Assembly: GCA_037176705.1 (NCBI GenBank)
Contig: CM073889.1
Coordinates: 100,829,890-100,893,889, forward strand
Length of the DNA stretch: 64,000 nucleotides
Direction: 5' to 3'
Source of the DNA: Molossus alvarezi
Lineage: Eukaryota; Chordata; Mammalia; Chiroptera; Molossidae
In this document: positions 21,400 through 33,751 of the stretch, one piece after another
Position numbering within the stretch: position 1 is the stretch's first letter
Layout of the letters: every line of letters begins with the position of its first letter
Notes under the pieces: model-generated
Database searches by the model: none
Seen by the model: the letters and a program-made list of their open reading frames with translations, nothing else
Told to the model about the DNA's origin: nothing
Position numbers and translations under genes: made by a program

Positions 21400-21500
21400 T
21401 TACCTATCATGTGGCTGTCACGTTCAAGCACTTCACATAAAGTTACTCATTTAGTCTTTGAAGTAACTAGAAAAAGCACTTGAAAGGCAGACAGATAATA
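21400..21500 (-). repeat. MIR-like fragment
   Basis: 'aagcacttcacataaagtta' followed by 'ctcatttagtctttgaagta' resembles reversed MIR. Confidence 0.5.
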
Positions 21501-21524
21501 TGAGCTTTGGCCCGTCTTTTCCCA

Positions 21525-21650
21525 TTCACTCATTCATTCAGCAAATGTTTGCTCGGGGCCTACTGTCTAGTGAGCACAGTCCTAAAAATCTACAGCTGTG
21601 AAGAAGACACAGAGTCCGCGCATTTAAGAGCTAAGAGTCCAGTCCTTATC
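21525..21650 (-). repeat. L2 3'-end fragment
   Basis: 'ttcattcagcaaatgtttgc' followed by 'tcggggcctactgtctagtg' and 'cagctgtgaagaagacacag' follows the reversed L2 terminus. Confidence 0.6.
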
Positions 21651-22049
21651 AGCTTGGTGACTTGAGACCAGTCTTGTGGCCTCACTCAGACTCAGGCTCT
21701 TAGAAGTTTACTCTGCTCTGAGACTGTGAACTGACTGTCCTGTCTGCTTCGCAGGCGGTGACGACCGAACAAGGTGAGCCAGGCACAAGCGCCTCCCAGA
21801 GCGTGTGCTCCGTGAATGTCGGCCATGATTGCTGACAGTAAAATGATAAGCGAATATAAGTTATGCTCTTAATTTACAGCTTTCAGTAACCAAATCTAGG
21901 AGCCCATTTCTCTCTAAGCTGTCCAAATGGACACTTATTTGGCAACCCTGTTCCTGACTCATAATAACAGAAATGTAAAGGACCTCCCCGCACAAAACCC
22001 AGGAACAAATGTTGACAAAGGCTTAATGCCACAGACTTGTCTTCAGAAA

Positions 22050-22266
22050 CATTAAAAAAATGTTTTTATTGATTTTTTAGAGAGAGAGGAAAGAAGAGAG
22101 AAAGAAAAGCATCGACAGAAGAGAGATACATTAATTGGCTGCCTCCTGCAAGCCCCCACTGGGGATCTAGCCCACAATCTGGGCATGTGCCCTGACCAGG
22201 AATTGCACTGGGACCTCTCAGTCCATGGGCCGATTGCTCAACCAACTGAGCCACACCGGCTGAGCT
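22050..22266 (-). mobile_element. VES-related SINE
   Basis: 'ttttattgattttttagaga' tail, 'gcctcctgcaagcccccact' body and end 'cacaccggctgagc'. Flanked by 'cttcag(a/g)aac(a/g)tt'. Confidence 0.88.
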
Positions 22267-22835
22267 TCAGGAACGTTTTAAAAGAACAAAGTTATATCAC
22301 TAAGCAAAGGGAAAAGCATCCCCTTCTTTCTGTCTCAGTCATCCTTTGTTGAATGGTGAGTTAATGAGTGTATGACTTCAGATCTGGACAATAACCTTGT
22401 GACATTGGTATTCTTAGCTGGGAGAAAGATTGACCCTGAGGTGGGTTAATGGCTACGGTAATGAAGACAGGAAGGTCACTGCTAAGACGTATTTGACATT
22501 AGGAACATGGCTTCAGTGTTCACAGTCTTCCTGTGTGCTTATGGGGCATGTTCAATAATACCCGAGATGGAGCTAGGGTATGGCATCTAACCCATGCTGC
22601 ACGGGGCTGGAGTGTCGGAGGTTACCAGGATTGAGGACACTGAGCCTTCTGCTAGGAGCTCACAGATCCAACCTCGTGGGGGAGCTCAGGGAAAGTGACA
22701 TATCCTCAGAGTGCCCAAGTGCCAGGTGTTTCCCACTACACCCATGACCACTCTGTAGAAAATCAAAGGTGGCACCTTTCAGATCACTGGCTTATTTCCT
22801 TCACAACAACTGGTGCTCATCTTTCTTTCTTTCTT
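22267..22835. other. Unique intronic sequence
   Basis: No gene or clear repeat seen. Confidence 0.4.
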
Positions 22836-23085
22836 TTTTTAAAAAAATTATTTTATTAATCCTCACCTGAGGATATTTTTTCTCTTGATTTTTAGAGAGT
22901 GGAAGGAAAGGTGGGGGAGGGGAGGGAGGGAAAAAGAGAGAGAGAGAGAGGAACATCAATGTAGAGAGACACATCAACTGGTTGCCTCCCTCACGTGCCC
23001 TGATAGGGCTGGGGATCAAATCTGCATCCCAGGCACATGCCTTTGACTGGGCTGACAGTCTAACCACTGGGCACACTGGCCAGGG
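22836..23085 (-). mobile_element. VES SINE
   Basis: 'taatcctcacctgaggatat' tail, GA-rich middle, end 'cacactggccaggg'. 'gctcatctt' is duplicated at the flanks. Confidence 0.88.
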
Positions 23086-23159
23086 AACATGCTCATCTTT
23101 TTAATTTGTTTACTTATGTACCATTTGTCTCCCCCAGTAGAACACAGGTAGGAACACTA

Positions 23160-23400
23160 TAACCATCTGGCATATGACTGATGTTTAAGAAATGTTTGCT
23201 GAATGATGAGTTGAATGAATGAGTGCATGACTTTGGATTAGCACAACAGCCCTGTGACACAGGTATTCTAAACTCTATTATATGAGAAAGAACACCAAGG
23301 TGCAACAGGATAAATAAAATGCCAAGGAGAACAGAGCTAGCAAGTGGTGGAGCCAGAGGCTGCATGAAACACCTCTCACTGTGGCCTACCAAGACTCAAC
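23160..23400 (-). repeat. MIR/L2-type relic
   Basis: 'aaatgtttgctgaatgatga', 'agccctgtgacacaggtatt' and 'agagctagcaagtggtggag' give the reversed MIR order, including its conserved core. Confidence 0.6.
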
Positions 23401-23589
23401 AGATACCTGGCTACGAGCGTCTTTCAAAACGCTTGCATCCAATGCGGACATCTGGTTTACATGTCTTGCGATAATGACAAGCTTCAAACATTTCCTCAGT
23501 GTCCCCTGACCACTGAGTCAGAGCCTGTGTTTCCTCACTAAGAAATGGTAGAACTGATCTCCAGGTTCCTGTCCTAACTCTGGAGTCCA

Positions 23590-23730
23590 GGTGGCCCCAG
23601 GCTGGGGGCAGGAGGCCTTGGGTCTGTCCTGGCTCAGCTACTGGCAAGCTGGACAATTCGGGGCAAGTTCCAGCATTTCTCCATGACTCAGCTTTCTCAC
23701 CACAAATAGAATGAAGGACCTCTGAGCACC
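23590..23730 (+). repeat. MIR
   Basis: 'tggctcagctactggcaagc', 'cggggcaagttccagcattt' and 'actcagctttctcaccacaa' follow the plus-strand MIR core. Confidence 0.6.
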
Positions 23731-24104
23731 TTCCAACCGGGACTGGGTGTGGTTTTCTGAGTGACCCCCAGAAGGTCTACCCATTTGTATTCTCTGCCGT
23801 GCCTCCCAGGCTCTGCTGGGTCCACCTGGAGAAAGGCCTGAATGGGCTGGGCCTGGGTTCAGTTGCAATTCTGAAGTTCAGCATTTGCTGGTTTCTACTG
23901 AGCCAGGCTTCACCTGGTGGCAGTCTCGGGGGACAGGGTAAATACCTGAAGGTTTCTGAGCTGTCCTGTGGGTGGACAATGCATGGTTTTAAAGGCCAAG
24001 ACTTCCTGATGATATCCAGAGTTTCAGAAAGGGGGATAGAGGGTAGGAGGAGGTGGGCAAAGCGCGAGGACAATGGGGACAGAAAGAGAGTCTGCTTAGA
24101 GCGA

Positions 24105-24222
24105 TGGGTGCACAATGCAGTGTGCAGATGATGTTCTATTGAGTTGTGAACACTTGAAACCTATATGGTTTTGTGAACCAATGTTACCCCAATAAATTGA
24201 AAAAAAAAAAAAAAAAAAAGGT
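24105..24222 (+). repeat. Retroelement 3' end with poly(A)
   Basis: 'cttgaaacctatatggtttt' followed by 'gtgaaccaatgttaccccaa' and 'taaattg', then a 19-base poly(A). It resembles the 3' end of an L1- or LTR-type element known from several laurasiatherian genomes. The family is not certain. Confidence 0.5.
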
Positions 24223-27200
24223 GAAGACTCCCTGTTGCTTAAAACCAAGACACACCAGAGCTGTGGCTGAGCTACTCTGTGGCCTGAGAGTCTGTGGCTA
24301 GTGGGCCGAGGTTCCAGGCGTGGCCCCTGCCTGTGCTGGCTAGTGACAGCCCGACCCCTTCCTCAGACTGGTCGCCCGAGTTATTGTCTCCCGAGGCTGT
24401 ACCACTGAACACGGGGAACCGAAGAGCAAGTACAGACAGGGTAGCAGGAACGTGCTTCTATTACTCGCAAAACCTGAACGCTGCTGTCAGCCCACATGCA
24501 TGTCCCTGAGCTACAGTCCCAGCTCCTCTCTCCTCCAGGGAACGAGCGAGCTGCGAGGTGTTATTTCCTGGGTTATTTGCTTGGAACTTCTCATCAGCAC
24601 TTACAAGGTTCAGAAAGGGGGATAAAGCACAGAAAGCAAGAAAAACAAGAGCATGTCTCCAGGACTTGCTACACTAAGCTAACATTTGAAAGCGCAAAGA
24701 GCTTCCTTTTCCCTGCAGTGAGGTGTTTTTAAGAGTGTACTGGGAACATTTTAAAAGGGTGAATAACAGGCATAAATCATAAAAGTTTTGAAAACACCAC
24801 TCGGCCAACCTGTGCATGCAGCCTCTGCACAGCGAGCCGTGGCTGCATTTCATCGGACCCCTCCCCAACCTACCACACCTAGAGAGAGGGCCAACATGGT
24901 TTGAGATTTAAATAGACCTCTGAAAAACATGTTCTCCTCTATTATGCCGTAGAAGTTTGAGAGCTAAGGAAAAGACAAAAGGTTCTATTTAGCACTAATG
25001 ACACCGGGGACAAATTTTGTCAGGATTCAGTCCAAGAAATGCCATAGTCTGAATGTCAGATCAACAACCTAGAAAGTCACTCTCCCTTATGTTCCTTTCC
25101 GAGCCTGGGGACAACAATAATGCCATCCTGTGATGGCTGAGGGAAGTCCAGCTTCCTCGCTTGAGGTGTCTTCACTTACGGCTCAGCCAACAAAGTCCCT
25201 TGGCTGCCCAGGGCAGGCCGCTGGGGCATCCTAGGCTTTCCCAGCTCTCACTGCCCAGCTCCTCTCTACCCACCTTCTCTTCACTGCTCAGGCCCCCTTT
25301 GGACTCCAGGTGATGACTCCTGGGGGGATATGTCTGAGGACCACTACAGCCTGGGAAAGTAGAGGATGGGAAATGGGGGCCTTGATTTGATAGTTATGGC
25401 AAAAATTCATCTGAAATGAGCTAGTAGACGGCAAGGTGCTGGTCACCTCAGGCTTTTGCTCCCTCTTTCCAAGACAGTTGTCCTGTGACTTAGCTCAACA
25501 AGGAGAGAAAACCTATCTCTCAGGCTTGGGGCTTGGTCTTAATCCAAAGCTACTTACAACAATCTTGTTGTTTTGATTTTTGGAGCCAGAGGTAATGCTA
25601 GACTCTCAAGTTTGGCCGGAATGTTTTTATCAGCTCCAGTGAATCAACCCACCACAGTGGGACATCCGGACGCCCAGCCCAGAGACAAAGCCAAAGTCTG
25701 ATTTGGTGGTTCAGACTCGGGTATAACAAGCAGACCAAAGCTTTAAAGACTGTCTCTGCTGTCAGTCATGTGATCTGGTGAAAACCCGCAGGAAGTTCAG
25801 TGAACAGATGTAGGGCTCAATTGCAATAATTTTATTACTACAAAAGTTCAATGGCGTTTCCCCCCTCCACCCAAAGTTTATACAGATAGCATCAGAAATT
25901 CTAGCAAGCACCTGGCACGGCTCCAGAAAGTTCAGTGCAATTTAAAATCAAATAGCTACATAGCACATTTGGAAGAAAATGCCTTTAAAAGACCACATGG
26001 AGCCCCTGAATAAGATGAGTGACGGGTGCTGGTCGCTAGCAAGGCAGCTCGGTAGCACTGGAGGCGGCATGGGTCAGGACGCAGAAGGTAAGTTACCGCT
26101 AGCAGCACACGGGGCTTGTGGTGGGGAGGTCTGTGCAGATGAAACGTGAGCTGGTTTAAAGATCCTGTCATAAGACAGCAAGGTAAACATTTACATACAC
26201 TTTTTAAAATCCAGGGTGGGTTTGGGGTTACTACCCAGTTTCACCACCATTCCTCCCTCCTGTCCTACTGCTGTGTAACCCTGGTCCTTCAGCGGGGAGC
26301 ACCGGCCGGCCACGCATCGTGCTTGAGCTGTGGGGGAGCCCGCGGGAGAGCTGCTGCTCCTCGGACGCAGCACCGTTTCGTAGGGGCAATACGGCCAGCG
26401 GGGAGCGTGACCTCTCCAGGCATACCTGGCTAATACTGGGGTCAGAAGATTTTACCTGGGCTCAGACAGCAAACTCGAGGAGAAATAATGAACTGACAAG
26501 TCCGGAAACATCCACATATCAATTCAGCTAATTTATAGTTTCAACAAGCCTGAACCGCAGGCTCTTCTGTGTGTAATGGAATGAGTAACCAATGTAGCCA
26601 TATTATTTAACTGGCAAAAAGATAACCTGGTCATGAGTAACAGTAACACTAAAATGTGGAATAGTTCTATTTTATGAGAATTAATTTTAAAATTAAGGAA
26701 AAACTATAGAAAACTATAAAGGGCCACTTAATAAAAGTTACAAGTTAAGAAATCTAAAGCTAAAATGGAGAAGCCCACGCTGAGGGTGGCTCAGAAGACA
26801 TCACGACATCTAAGAGCACTACGGCTGGCCAGGCAGGGTGGTCTCAGGGGGCTCTCTGGGAAGTAAGTTTTCACCCAAGAAGAGAGTTACAAGGTGAGCA
26901 GACACCTATCATGAGTAAACAGTGAGGCCGAGGACACATTTCTGGGTCTGGCAAGTCCTGTGGGGCCAGTGCACAGGTTTGGAGGCCAGGAGCTGGGATG
27001 ACATTGCAAAGACAGGGTGGAGATTGGGAGGTGGGCCTTGAGGGCCAGGATGACAAGTGTGCTCCTTTGCAGAGCCTAGAGTTGAGAGAATAGGTTGGGG
27101 ACAGATATTTATAATTTAAAAGTCATTAGCTTCTAGGTGGCAGCTGAAGTTGCCAAATTCCTCAAGACTGAGCTGCAGTATTGAGTCAAAGCACCTGTTT

Positions 27201-27487
27201 CAGAGACAAATCCATTCCAACTTAGGAGGCTGGGGATTTGAGTCCAAGGTGGGAGCTGAAGGGCAAAAGTAGAGAATTTACTGGCAGAACTTTTGCTGAA
27301 AGCAGTCCCAGAGGGGGAGCTGAAATGACTGGAATTGCTTGTCTTTCTGCGGTGGGACTCATCATTCTGGACAAGACCCAAACATGCAAGACAGTGAGAT
27401 CCCAGCAAACAAAGGCTTTACTGAGGGAGAAAATTCTAAGCAGAATATAAGCTCCATCAGGGCAAGTCTACTGATGTCTCTCCCAGT
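24223..27487. other. Unique intronic sequence, SINE-free
   Basis: Three kilobases without a recognised VES copy. The plus strand carries donor-like 'gcagaag|gtaagtt' at 26087-26088, but no convincing open exon precedes it. No gene was supported. Confidence 0.4.
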
Positions 27488-27681
27488 GTTCAGAACAGCG
27501 ACGTTCAGCCTTTTTTGTCTCATGGCACACGTGAACTAATTACTAAAATTCTGCAGCACATGAAAAATGTATTTTTTGCTAATATAACAAAAAAATAGGC
27601 ATAATTTTGATTCATTCACACTGGACGATTATTGTTGTGTTGGCTGTTGTCACTTTTTAATTTTTTAAAACTGATTTTAGG

Positions 27682-28814
27682 ACGGAGCAGAATTTTCACT
27701 GATACATCACCTAAGGTAACAGAAATAAAGGAGAAAATGAACACATGGGACTACATCAAACTAAAAAGCTTCTGCACAGCAAAAGAAACAGTCATCAAAA
27801 TGGAAAGGCAACCCACTGTATGGGAGAACATCATTGCCAATGATGTATCAGATAAGGGGTTAATTTCCAATATATATAGAGTGCTCATACAACTCCACAA
27901 AAGGAAGACAAAGAACCCAATTAAAAAATGGGCAGAGGAGCTGAATAGACACCTCTCCAAACAGGACATACAAATGGCCAAGAGACATATGAAGAAATGC
28001 TCAACATCACTAATCATCAGAGAGATGCAAATTAAAACAACAATGAGGTATCACCTCACACCTGTCAGAATGGCCGCCATCAACAAATCATCAAACAACA
28101 AGTGTTGGCGAGGGTGTGGAGAAAAGGGGACTCTAATACACTGCTGGTGGGAATGCAGACTGGTGCAGCCGCTATGGAAAACAATATGGTGTTACCTCAA
28201 AAAATTAAAAATTGAACTTCCATTTGACCCAGTGATCCCACTGCTGGGAATATACCCTAAGAAGCCTGAAACACCAATCAGGAAGAATATAAGTACCCCC
28301 ATGTTCATAGCAGCACTATTTACAATAGCTAAGATCTGGAAACAGCCCAAGTGTCCACCAGTAGACGAATGGATAAAAAAGCTGTGGTACATATACACAA
28401 TGGAGTACTATGCAGCGGTAAGAAAGAAAGATCTCTTATCCTTTGAGATGACATGGAGGGACCTGGAAAGTATTATCCTAAGTGAAAGAAGCCAAGCAGA
28501 AAAAGACAAATACCACATGATCTCACTTATATACAGAATATAATGAACATAACAGTCTGAGGAATACAGTAGACCCAGACACATGGAAGTAGGGCACAGA
28601 CTGACATCCCTCAGAAGAGGGGATGGGGGGGTGGGGGGGTGGGAAGAAATAAACCACAGAACTTATATGCATGTGTGCATGACCAATGGACATGGACAAC
28701 TAAGCCGGGGACAGGGTGGAGGGGGGGTGGGGTGGGGGGTGCCAATGGGGTAAAAGGTAAAATATCTGTAACAAAAAAATAAATAAAAATTCATAAAAAA
28801 ACAAACAAACAAAC
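27682..28814 (+). mobile_element. Young 5'-truncated L1 inside the SINE
   Basis: Target duplication 'aaaactgattttagg' at 27667-27681 and 28815-28829. A six-base filler 'acggag' precedes the first L1-like base at 27688. L1 sequence then starts at the same point as in the copy at 4599. It contains the ORF2 end, a G-rich 3'UTR and an A-rich tail. Confidence 0.93.
27688..28543 (+). pseudogene. L1 ORF2 C-terminal fragment
   Basis: Uninterrupted frame for about 284 ORF2 codons, with CX3CX7HX4C at about 28103-28156. About ten base differences from the copy at 4599 were noted over the coding part. Endonuclease and RT domains are missing. The apparent start codon lies upstream in the hAT element. Confidence 0.95.
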
Positions 28815-29145
28815 AAAACTGATTTTAGGGAGAGATGAAGAGAGAGAGAGAAGTGGGGGGAGAGAAACATCGATGAAAGAGAACATCAATCGGCCACCTC
28901 CTGCATGCCCCTCACTGGGCATTTGGCCCACAATCTGGGCATGTGCCCTGACCCGGAATCGAACAGGTAACCTCTTGGTGCATGGGTCGATGCTCAACCA
29001 TTGAGCCACACCGGCTGGGCTGCTGTTGTCACTTTTTAAATTTGCCAGTCTACGGGTAAAGAGGACAGTGCCCCTGACTAAACAGTCAGGTATTGCATGT
29101 TTTAAAAATTCGGTGGCAGACCAGTTGAATATTGCTGGTTTAGAA

Positions 29146-30308
29146 TATTGCCAGGGGCTTAGGAAATATTTTCTGTGAATGAATAAGGGAATAAATGAAT
29201 AAAGGGGTAAAAACTGCTGTTTGTTAAGGTGAGAAAAAGTTGGGGAAATTGAGTCCTGCACACCAGGTAAGTTAGTGGAATAACTGTCCAAATTTCTTTG
29301 GCATATAATGAGCCAAATTAAGCCTATGTCACTTTGAGAAGCAAATGAGCTGACATACTGGGATTTTAAGGGACAATACTTCTAATGTAACAGATGAATT
29401 TACTTCTTGTATGGCCTGCTCTCCTTGCTCACCTCCATCCTACCACTGTCTTCTCGCGTACCTGGGAAAACCCAGCTCATGGAGAATGAAGAATGTTGAG
29501 ACAGATGGTCACTGCCATATTTTATACTTCAGTATAAATCTAATTACAGAAAATGACATGAACTCTAGCAGGCACAGGTTCTGGACAGTCATGGACAAGA
29601 CTGATGCATGATCTGTAAACCGAGACAAGTTCTATTCTAGCGGGCCCTTTACTCTGCACTCTTGTCAAAATCACAGTATGGTTTATGAAGGGGAGGAGCA
29701 CATGACCTCTACTTTATCTGTGATAATCATACTTACACTAATGTTTTTTCAACAATATGTGAACTACAGGACTAGGAGATAAAAATTTGGAGAAAGATTC
29801 TGAATCATGTTTAGAAAGATTGTGGCAAAACAAGGATCTTTGCCATGTCTGAAATGTCCACGCTGGGCATTACGTGTGGCGACATTGTGTGGAGGGTGTG
29901 GCATGAGGGCAGACAGAAGGTTTCACTGGAAGGCCCTGGCCCAGATGCGTGTACCACTAAGTGAAGGACAGCTGGGGTGATTGTGTCAGGTGAGAACAGC
30001 CTTTGCCACAGTATGTCAAAGAGAAAGAAAACTCCAACTAAGACAAACACAGAGATAAAAAGTTGTCCTTAATTTCTTGAGTTATCTTCTTTGAACATTT
30101 TTAGGATTTATGTTATAAGCAAATGCGATGGTTTTCAAGCCTTCAAGGGGCATCACTCATTGTCAAAGTCATGCCTTCATTAGTTCTTAGGAAGAAGTAA
30201 AAACTACACTCTGATAATCAGCAGTGCCAGGCATCCATCACATAAGATTTCCCCTCTGCCTTTGGAAAGAACAATCTACTCCAAGTCTATGTAAAAAGGC
30301 TTGTGGTT
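29146..30308. other. Unique intronic sequence
   Basis: No gene or repeat family recognised. Confidence 0.4.
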
Positions 30309-30535
30309 GTGCCCTGGCTGGTTCGGCTCAGGGGTTAGAGCGTCGGCCTGCAATCCAGAGAGACCTGGGTTTGGTTCCCGCTAAGGGCACGTACCTCGGT
30401 TGCAGTTTGTCCCCGGCCTGGTTGGGTCGTGTGTCCCTTTCACATTGATATTTCTCTCTCTCTCTCTCTCTCCCCCTCCCACTCTATTTGAACAAAAATG
30501 GAAAAAAATGCCCTCGGATGAGGATTCAAAAAAAA
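30309..30535 (+). mobile_element. VES SINE
   Basis: Head 'gccctggctggttcggctca', B-box 'tggtttggttcccgctaag', tail 'tcggatgaggattcaaaa'. Target duplication 'g(g/c)cttgtggttg' on both sides. Confidence 0.92.
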
Positions 30536-31595
30536 AAAAGCCTTGTGGTTGCTAACCCAATGATGTTTTCTTCAGTCTACCTGGAGAAAAGCCTACTTGA
30601 ATCCCATGATCCTAATGGCAAGCATTTCCTAACCTGCTTAGTCTTAGTGCTTCCTATGGTTGTGTTTCTAGTGACCCAAGCATGGCCCATGAGTAGACGA
30701 GCCAGACTTGTGACTTCCTGTGTCACATGCAGAAGTCCTGGCCCCGTGGCTACTCCAACATGTCTTGTCAATGAATTAACAGCACATAATGCGATTTACT
30801 TCTTCACAATCGTTAGGACTAACAAAGGGAGTTGGGACATGTAGAGGAAAGGGAAGAGAAGCAGATGCTCTAAATAATTCCTAATTAAGTATTAGGTACT
30901 GAAGAGTAGAGTATGAAGTGAGTCTACTTGGATTCCATGCAAGGATGGTTATGTCAGTGAAGTTCCAAAATCATGTAAATGTGAGGTAGAGCATTCTAGT
31001 AGATGGGATGAATCCCCCAGCATCAACAAAACAGGTCTAGGTCAGCTAGAAAAATCCATGTTACTTCCCTGGACTTAATTCTAAGCAATCATGGGATCAG
31101 AATGTCAGCACTAGAAACCAGTGAACACTCCCACCCCTGCATGTTCACTTCTACCTTTGAAACGAAGGCGTAAATGTACAAATAAAACTGCAAAAGTCCT
31201 TGGCAGCCCTAAGGTACGCCAAGTTAACCGGAATTCATAGTAAAGGACGAGTGTGTAAATTTACTTTTTCAAGAAGTTGCTCTGATGGAGTGAGCACATA
31301 CACTTGTATTACTTAGCCCAAAGCTCCTTCGAATCCAGGCTTGTTTTCTTTGGGAAAGCAGCTGACACATTCTAAAAAATTTTAAAAAGCTATTGATAAA
31401 TTAGTTGTGTTTTATCTCCTTGAAGTCAGTAAATGTTATTAAATGATTGAAAAACTAGATTTGGATTATATATCTATTACACTGTAAGATATTATCTTAG
31501 TGTGTTCCTGCAATTTGTAAAATAGCCATTAATTAATTGTGAAACATTCAACTGGTTGAAACCTCAAGACTGGAGCTAAAAAATGAATGTGTCAG
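30536..31595. other. Unique intronic sequence
   Basis: No gene or clear repeat seen. Confidence 0.4.
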
Positions 31596-31848
31596 CCCTG
31601 GCCGGTTTGGCTCAGTGGTTAGAGCGTCGGCCTGCGGTCTTGAGAGACCCGGGTTCGGTTCCTGCTAAGGGCACGTACCTCGGTTGCAGTTTGTCCCTGG
31701 CCCTGGTCGGTTGTGTGGGTGGCAGCCACTCGATGTGTTCCTTTCACATCGATGTTTCTCTCTCTCTCTCTGTTCCTCTCTCTCCCTCCCACTCTACCTG
31801 AACAAAAAATGGAAAAATGTCCTCAGGTGAGGATAAAAAAAAAAAAAA
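31596..31848 (+). mobile_element. VES SINE
   Basis: Head 'gccctggccggtttggctca', full length, tail 'ctcaggtgaggataaaaaaa'. Target duplication 'gaatg(t/c)gtcag' flanks it. One of the best-preserved copies in the window. Confidence 0.93.
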
Positions 31849-32414
31849 GAATGCGTCAGAAAGAATAAATCAAAGTCTAATTTTCCTCAAGGAAAATATG
31901 ATCAGGAAGAAGCAAAGACAGAGCAAAGTGGTGGCTGGGTAGGCAGGCCTCTGAAGGAGGGGGATGAGAAAAAGACTAACACAGTAGAGTTATGTGATTT
32001 GAGAACCAGAACCGAAAAAGAAAAATAATGAATAGAAACCTATCCTACTACGTATTATACTATAAAGCTAGAATAATTGAATGGTATAATGTTCCTCCCT
32101 CTAATTTGGACCATCACAGATGTATATCATTTAGAATGATCTCTGCTATGTTACCATCACAGGAGCACTAAATAAAAAATCTGCATAAAATATCTCGGCT
32201 GGGGAATATAGGGTCCATTTTATTTTATAGTTCCAAAAATGTGGTTGAGACGCAAACTTCCATACGTTTCTATTTGAAAATTTAAGATTTAAAAATGCAC
32301 ACGAGTACATGAAAGAACCAAAGCCCATATTTCCTTTATATACTATGTTGTATGAAGGGTACCATGGCCCACATCCACCAGATTTCTTCCTCCTCTTCCT
32401 CACTTCACCTTAAT

Positions 32415-32560
32415 CAACTAAACAATGTAGATGCTAAGCACTGCGGGGTGTGGCAAGTACAGGGCAAAGCTCCTACTCTCAAGGAGCTGAAAATCTAGTG
32501 AGGAGACCAAATATAAATGCACCAACGACACATTTAAATAGCAACCTACTGTTAAGTATT
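32415..32560 (-). repeat. L2 fragment
   Basis: 'gatgctaagcactgcggggt', 'ctactctcaaggagctgaaa' and 'atctagtgaggagaccaaat' match the reversed L2 end in order. Confidence 0.6.
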
Positions 32561-32965
32561 GGGAAGAGTGACACAGAGAGACGACTGGGACGGTCTTCAT
32601 GGAGGCAGTGGGACCTACTCTGTGAGGAGGCAGAGGAGGGGCGAGGAGGACAAACAAGGAGGGAATGGAGAGTGGGTTCAGGGATAGGTGTGAGGGACAG
32701 AAAGCAGGCAAAGGGACACGAGGACAGATAGTGAGGGCTGGAGTCCTAAACACGGACTGGGGTCAGAGTTTGAATTGTACTTTATTTTTCCTGCATTCTT
32801 TAGGAACTGGGGAGGGGGCCGTGGAGGAGGTAAGAAGGGTAGTGACATTTATTAACATGACTGGGTGACAGAGGAGGTAGTGATGATGGTGGAGAGAGAG
32901 AGGGGTAGAGAGAGCACAATTCTCCCCAACAAACTATACCCATCCCCTCTCCCTAGCCAAAAGTC
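32561..32965. other. Unique or L2-derived sequence
   Basis: GA-rich. It may continue the L2 but is too diverged to assign. Confidence 0.35.
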
Positions 32966-33085
32966 GCATTAGAGAAATGAGACCCACAGACCAGTAGCAT
33001 CAGTATCACCTGATTAGGCACTTGTTAGAAATGCAAATTCTTGGGCCCCAAATAGTCTCTGATTCAGGAAAGCAGAGGGAAAGAA
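32966..33085 (-). mobile_element. MER5-like hAT fragment
   Basis: 'agtagcatcagtatcacctg', 'gcacttgttagaaatgcaaa' and 'ttcttgggccccaaatagtc' followed by 'tctgattcagg' match reversed MER5A. Confidence 0.75.
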
Positions 33086-33601
33086 TGACCAGAGATAAAA
33101 GGAATTTCGGTTTTGGAGAAGGAGCCATACGTGGGAGTAGAGGGTCTCAGGGAAGGGCTGAGAGTGCAGAATGGCGAAAGCATCCCAGCATACTGAAGCT
33201 GGAAAGATTCAGACATCATCGAGACAGTTCCCTTATTTGGCATATGGGGAAACAAGCCTACACTAATAATGATTTATTAAAGTGTGGCAGAGATCTAACA
33301 AGGATCAGTATTGGCTAAGTTGGCCCTAAGACACAGACAGAGGCTGGGAACCATCTGCATGGAGACTCAGAACAAAGTGAAGGTGATTAGCAAGAAACAA
33401 TATGGGAAAGGGTGGTGAAAAATGGTGCTTCAACACCATCTAGTAGGTCCAAATTTTGCTAGGAGCTGATTCCTAGTTCTAGTACTATGCAATCAGTTGA
33501 CAAATAACTAATTATTTTTATGTTACCACTGTCTGTCTTCAAAGATGATGATGTTAATAGAAGACAGATTCAGAATACAAAGTGTCAAGAGCGCTTTCTT
33601 T
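33086..33601. other. Mostly unique intronic sequence
   Basis: A possible diverged MIR lies at 33215-33315 ('tggggaaacaagcctaca'). No gene seen. Confidence 0.35.
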
Positions 33602-33693
33602 CCTTTTTGGTTAATCCTCACCCAAGGATATTTTTTCCATTGATTTTTAGAGAGTGGAAGGGGGGGGGGGAGAGGGAGAAGGGGAGGAGGGGG

Positions 33694-33751
<58 letters not shown>

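Larger units (their letters stand above)
27661..29021 (-). mobile_element. VES-related SINE inside hAT, split by L1
   Basis: The duplicated target 'gctgttgtcactttttaa' lies at 27643-27660 and 29022-29039. The tail 'aaaactgattttagg' is on the left of the L1. The rest runs from 28830 to 'cacaccggctgggc' at 29021. Confidence 0.9.
27488..29145 (-). mobile_element. hAT element, split by SINE and L1
   Basis: Left end 'cagcgacgttcagcc' at 27496, right end 'accagttgaatattgctg' to 29137. They are inverted repeats of each other in outline. An 8 bp duplication flanks the element: 'gttcagaa' (27488-27495) and 'gtttagaa' (29138-29145), one mismatch apart. The interior is AT-rich ('tctcatggcacacgtgaact'). 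Without its insertions it is about 280 bp. No transposase is present. The strand assignment is arbitrary. Confidence 0.85.

Noticed and set aside
26040..26088. Plus-strand exon ending at 'gcagaag|gtaagtt'
   Set aside because: The donor-like motif is good, but no acceptor or sustained open frame was found before it.
27632..28543. 303-codon open frame as a cellular gene
   Set aside because: Same L1 fragment. The first residues come from the interrupted hAT element and SINE.
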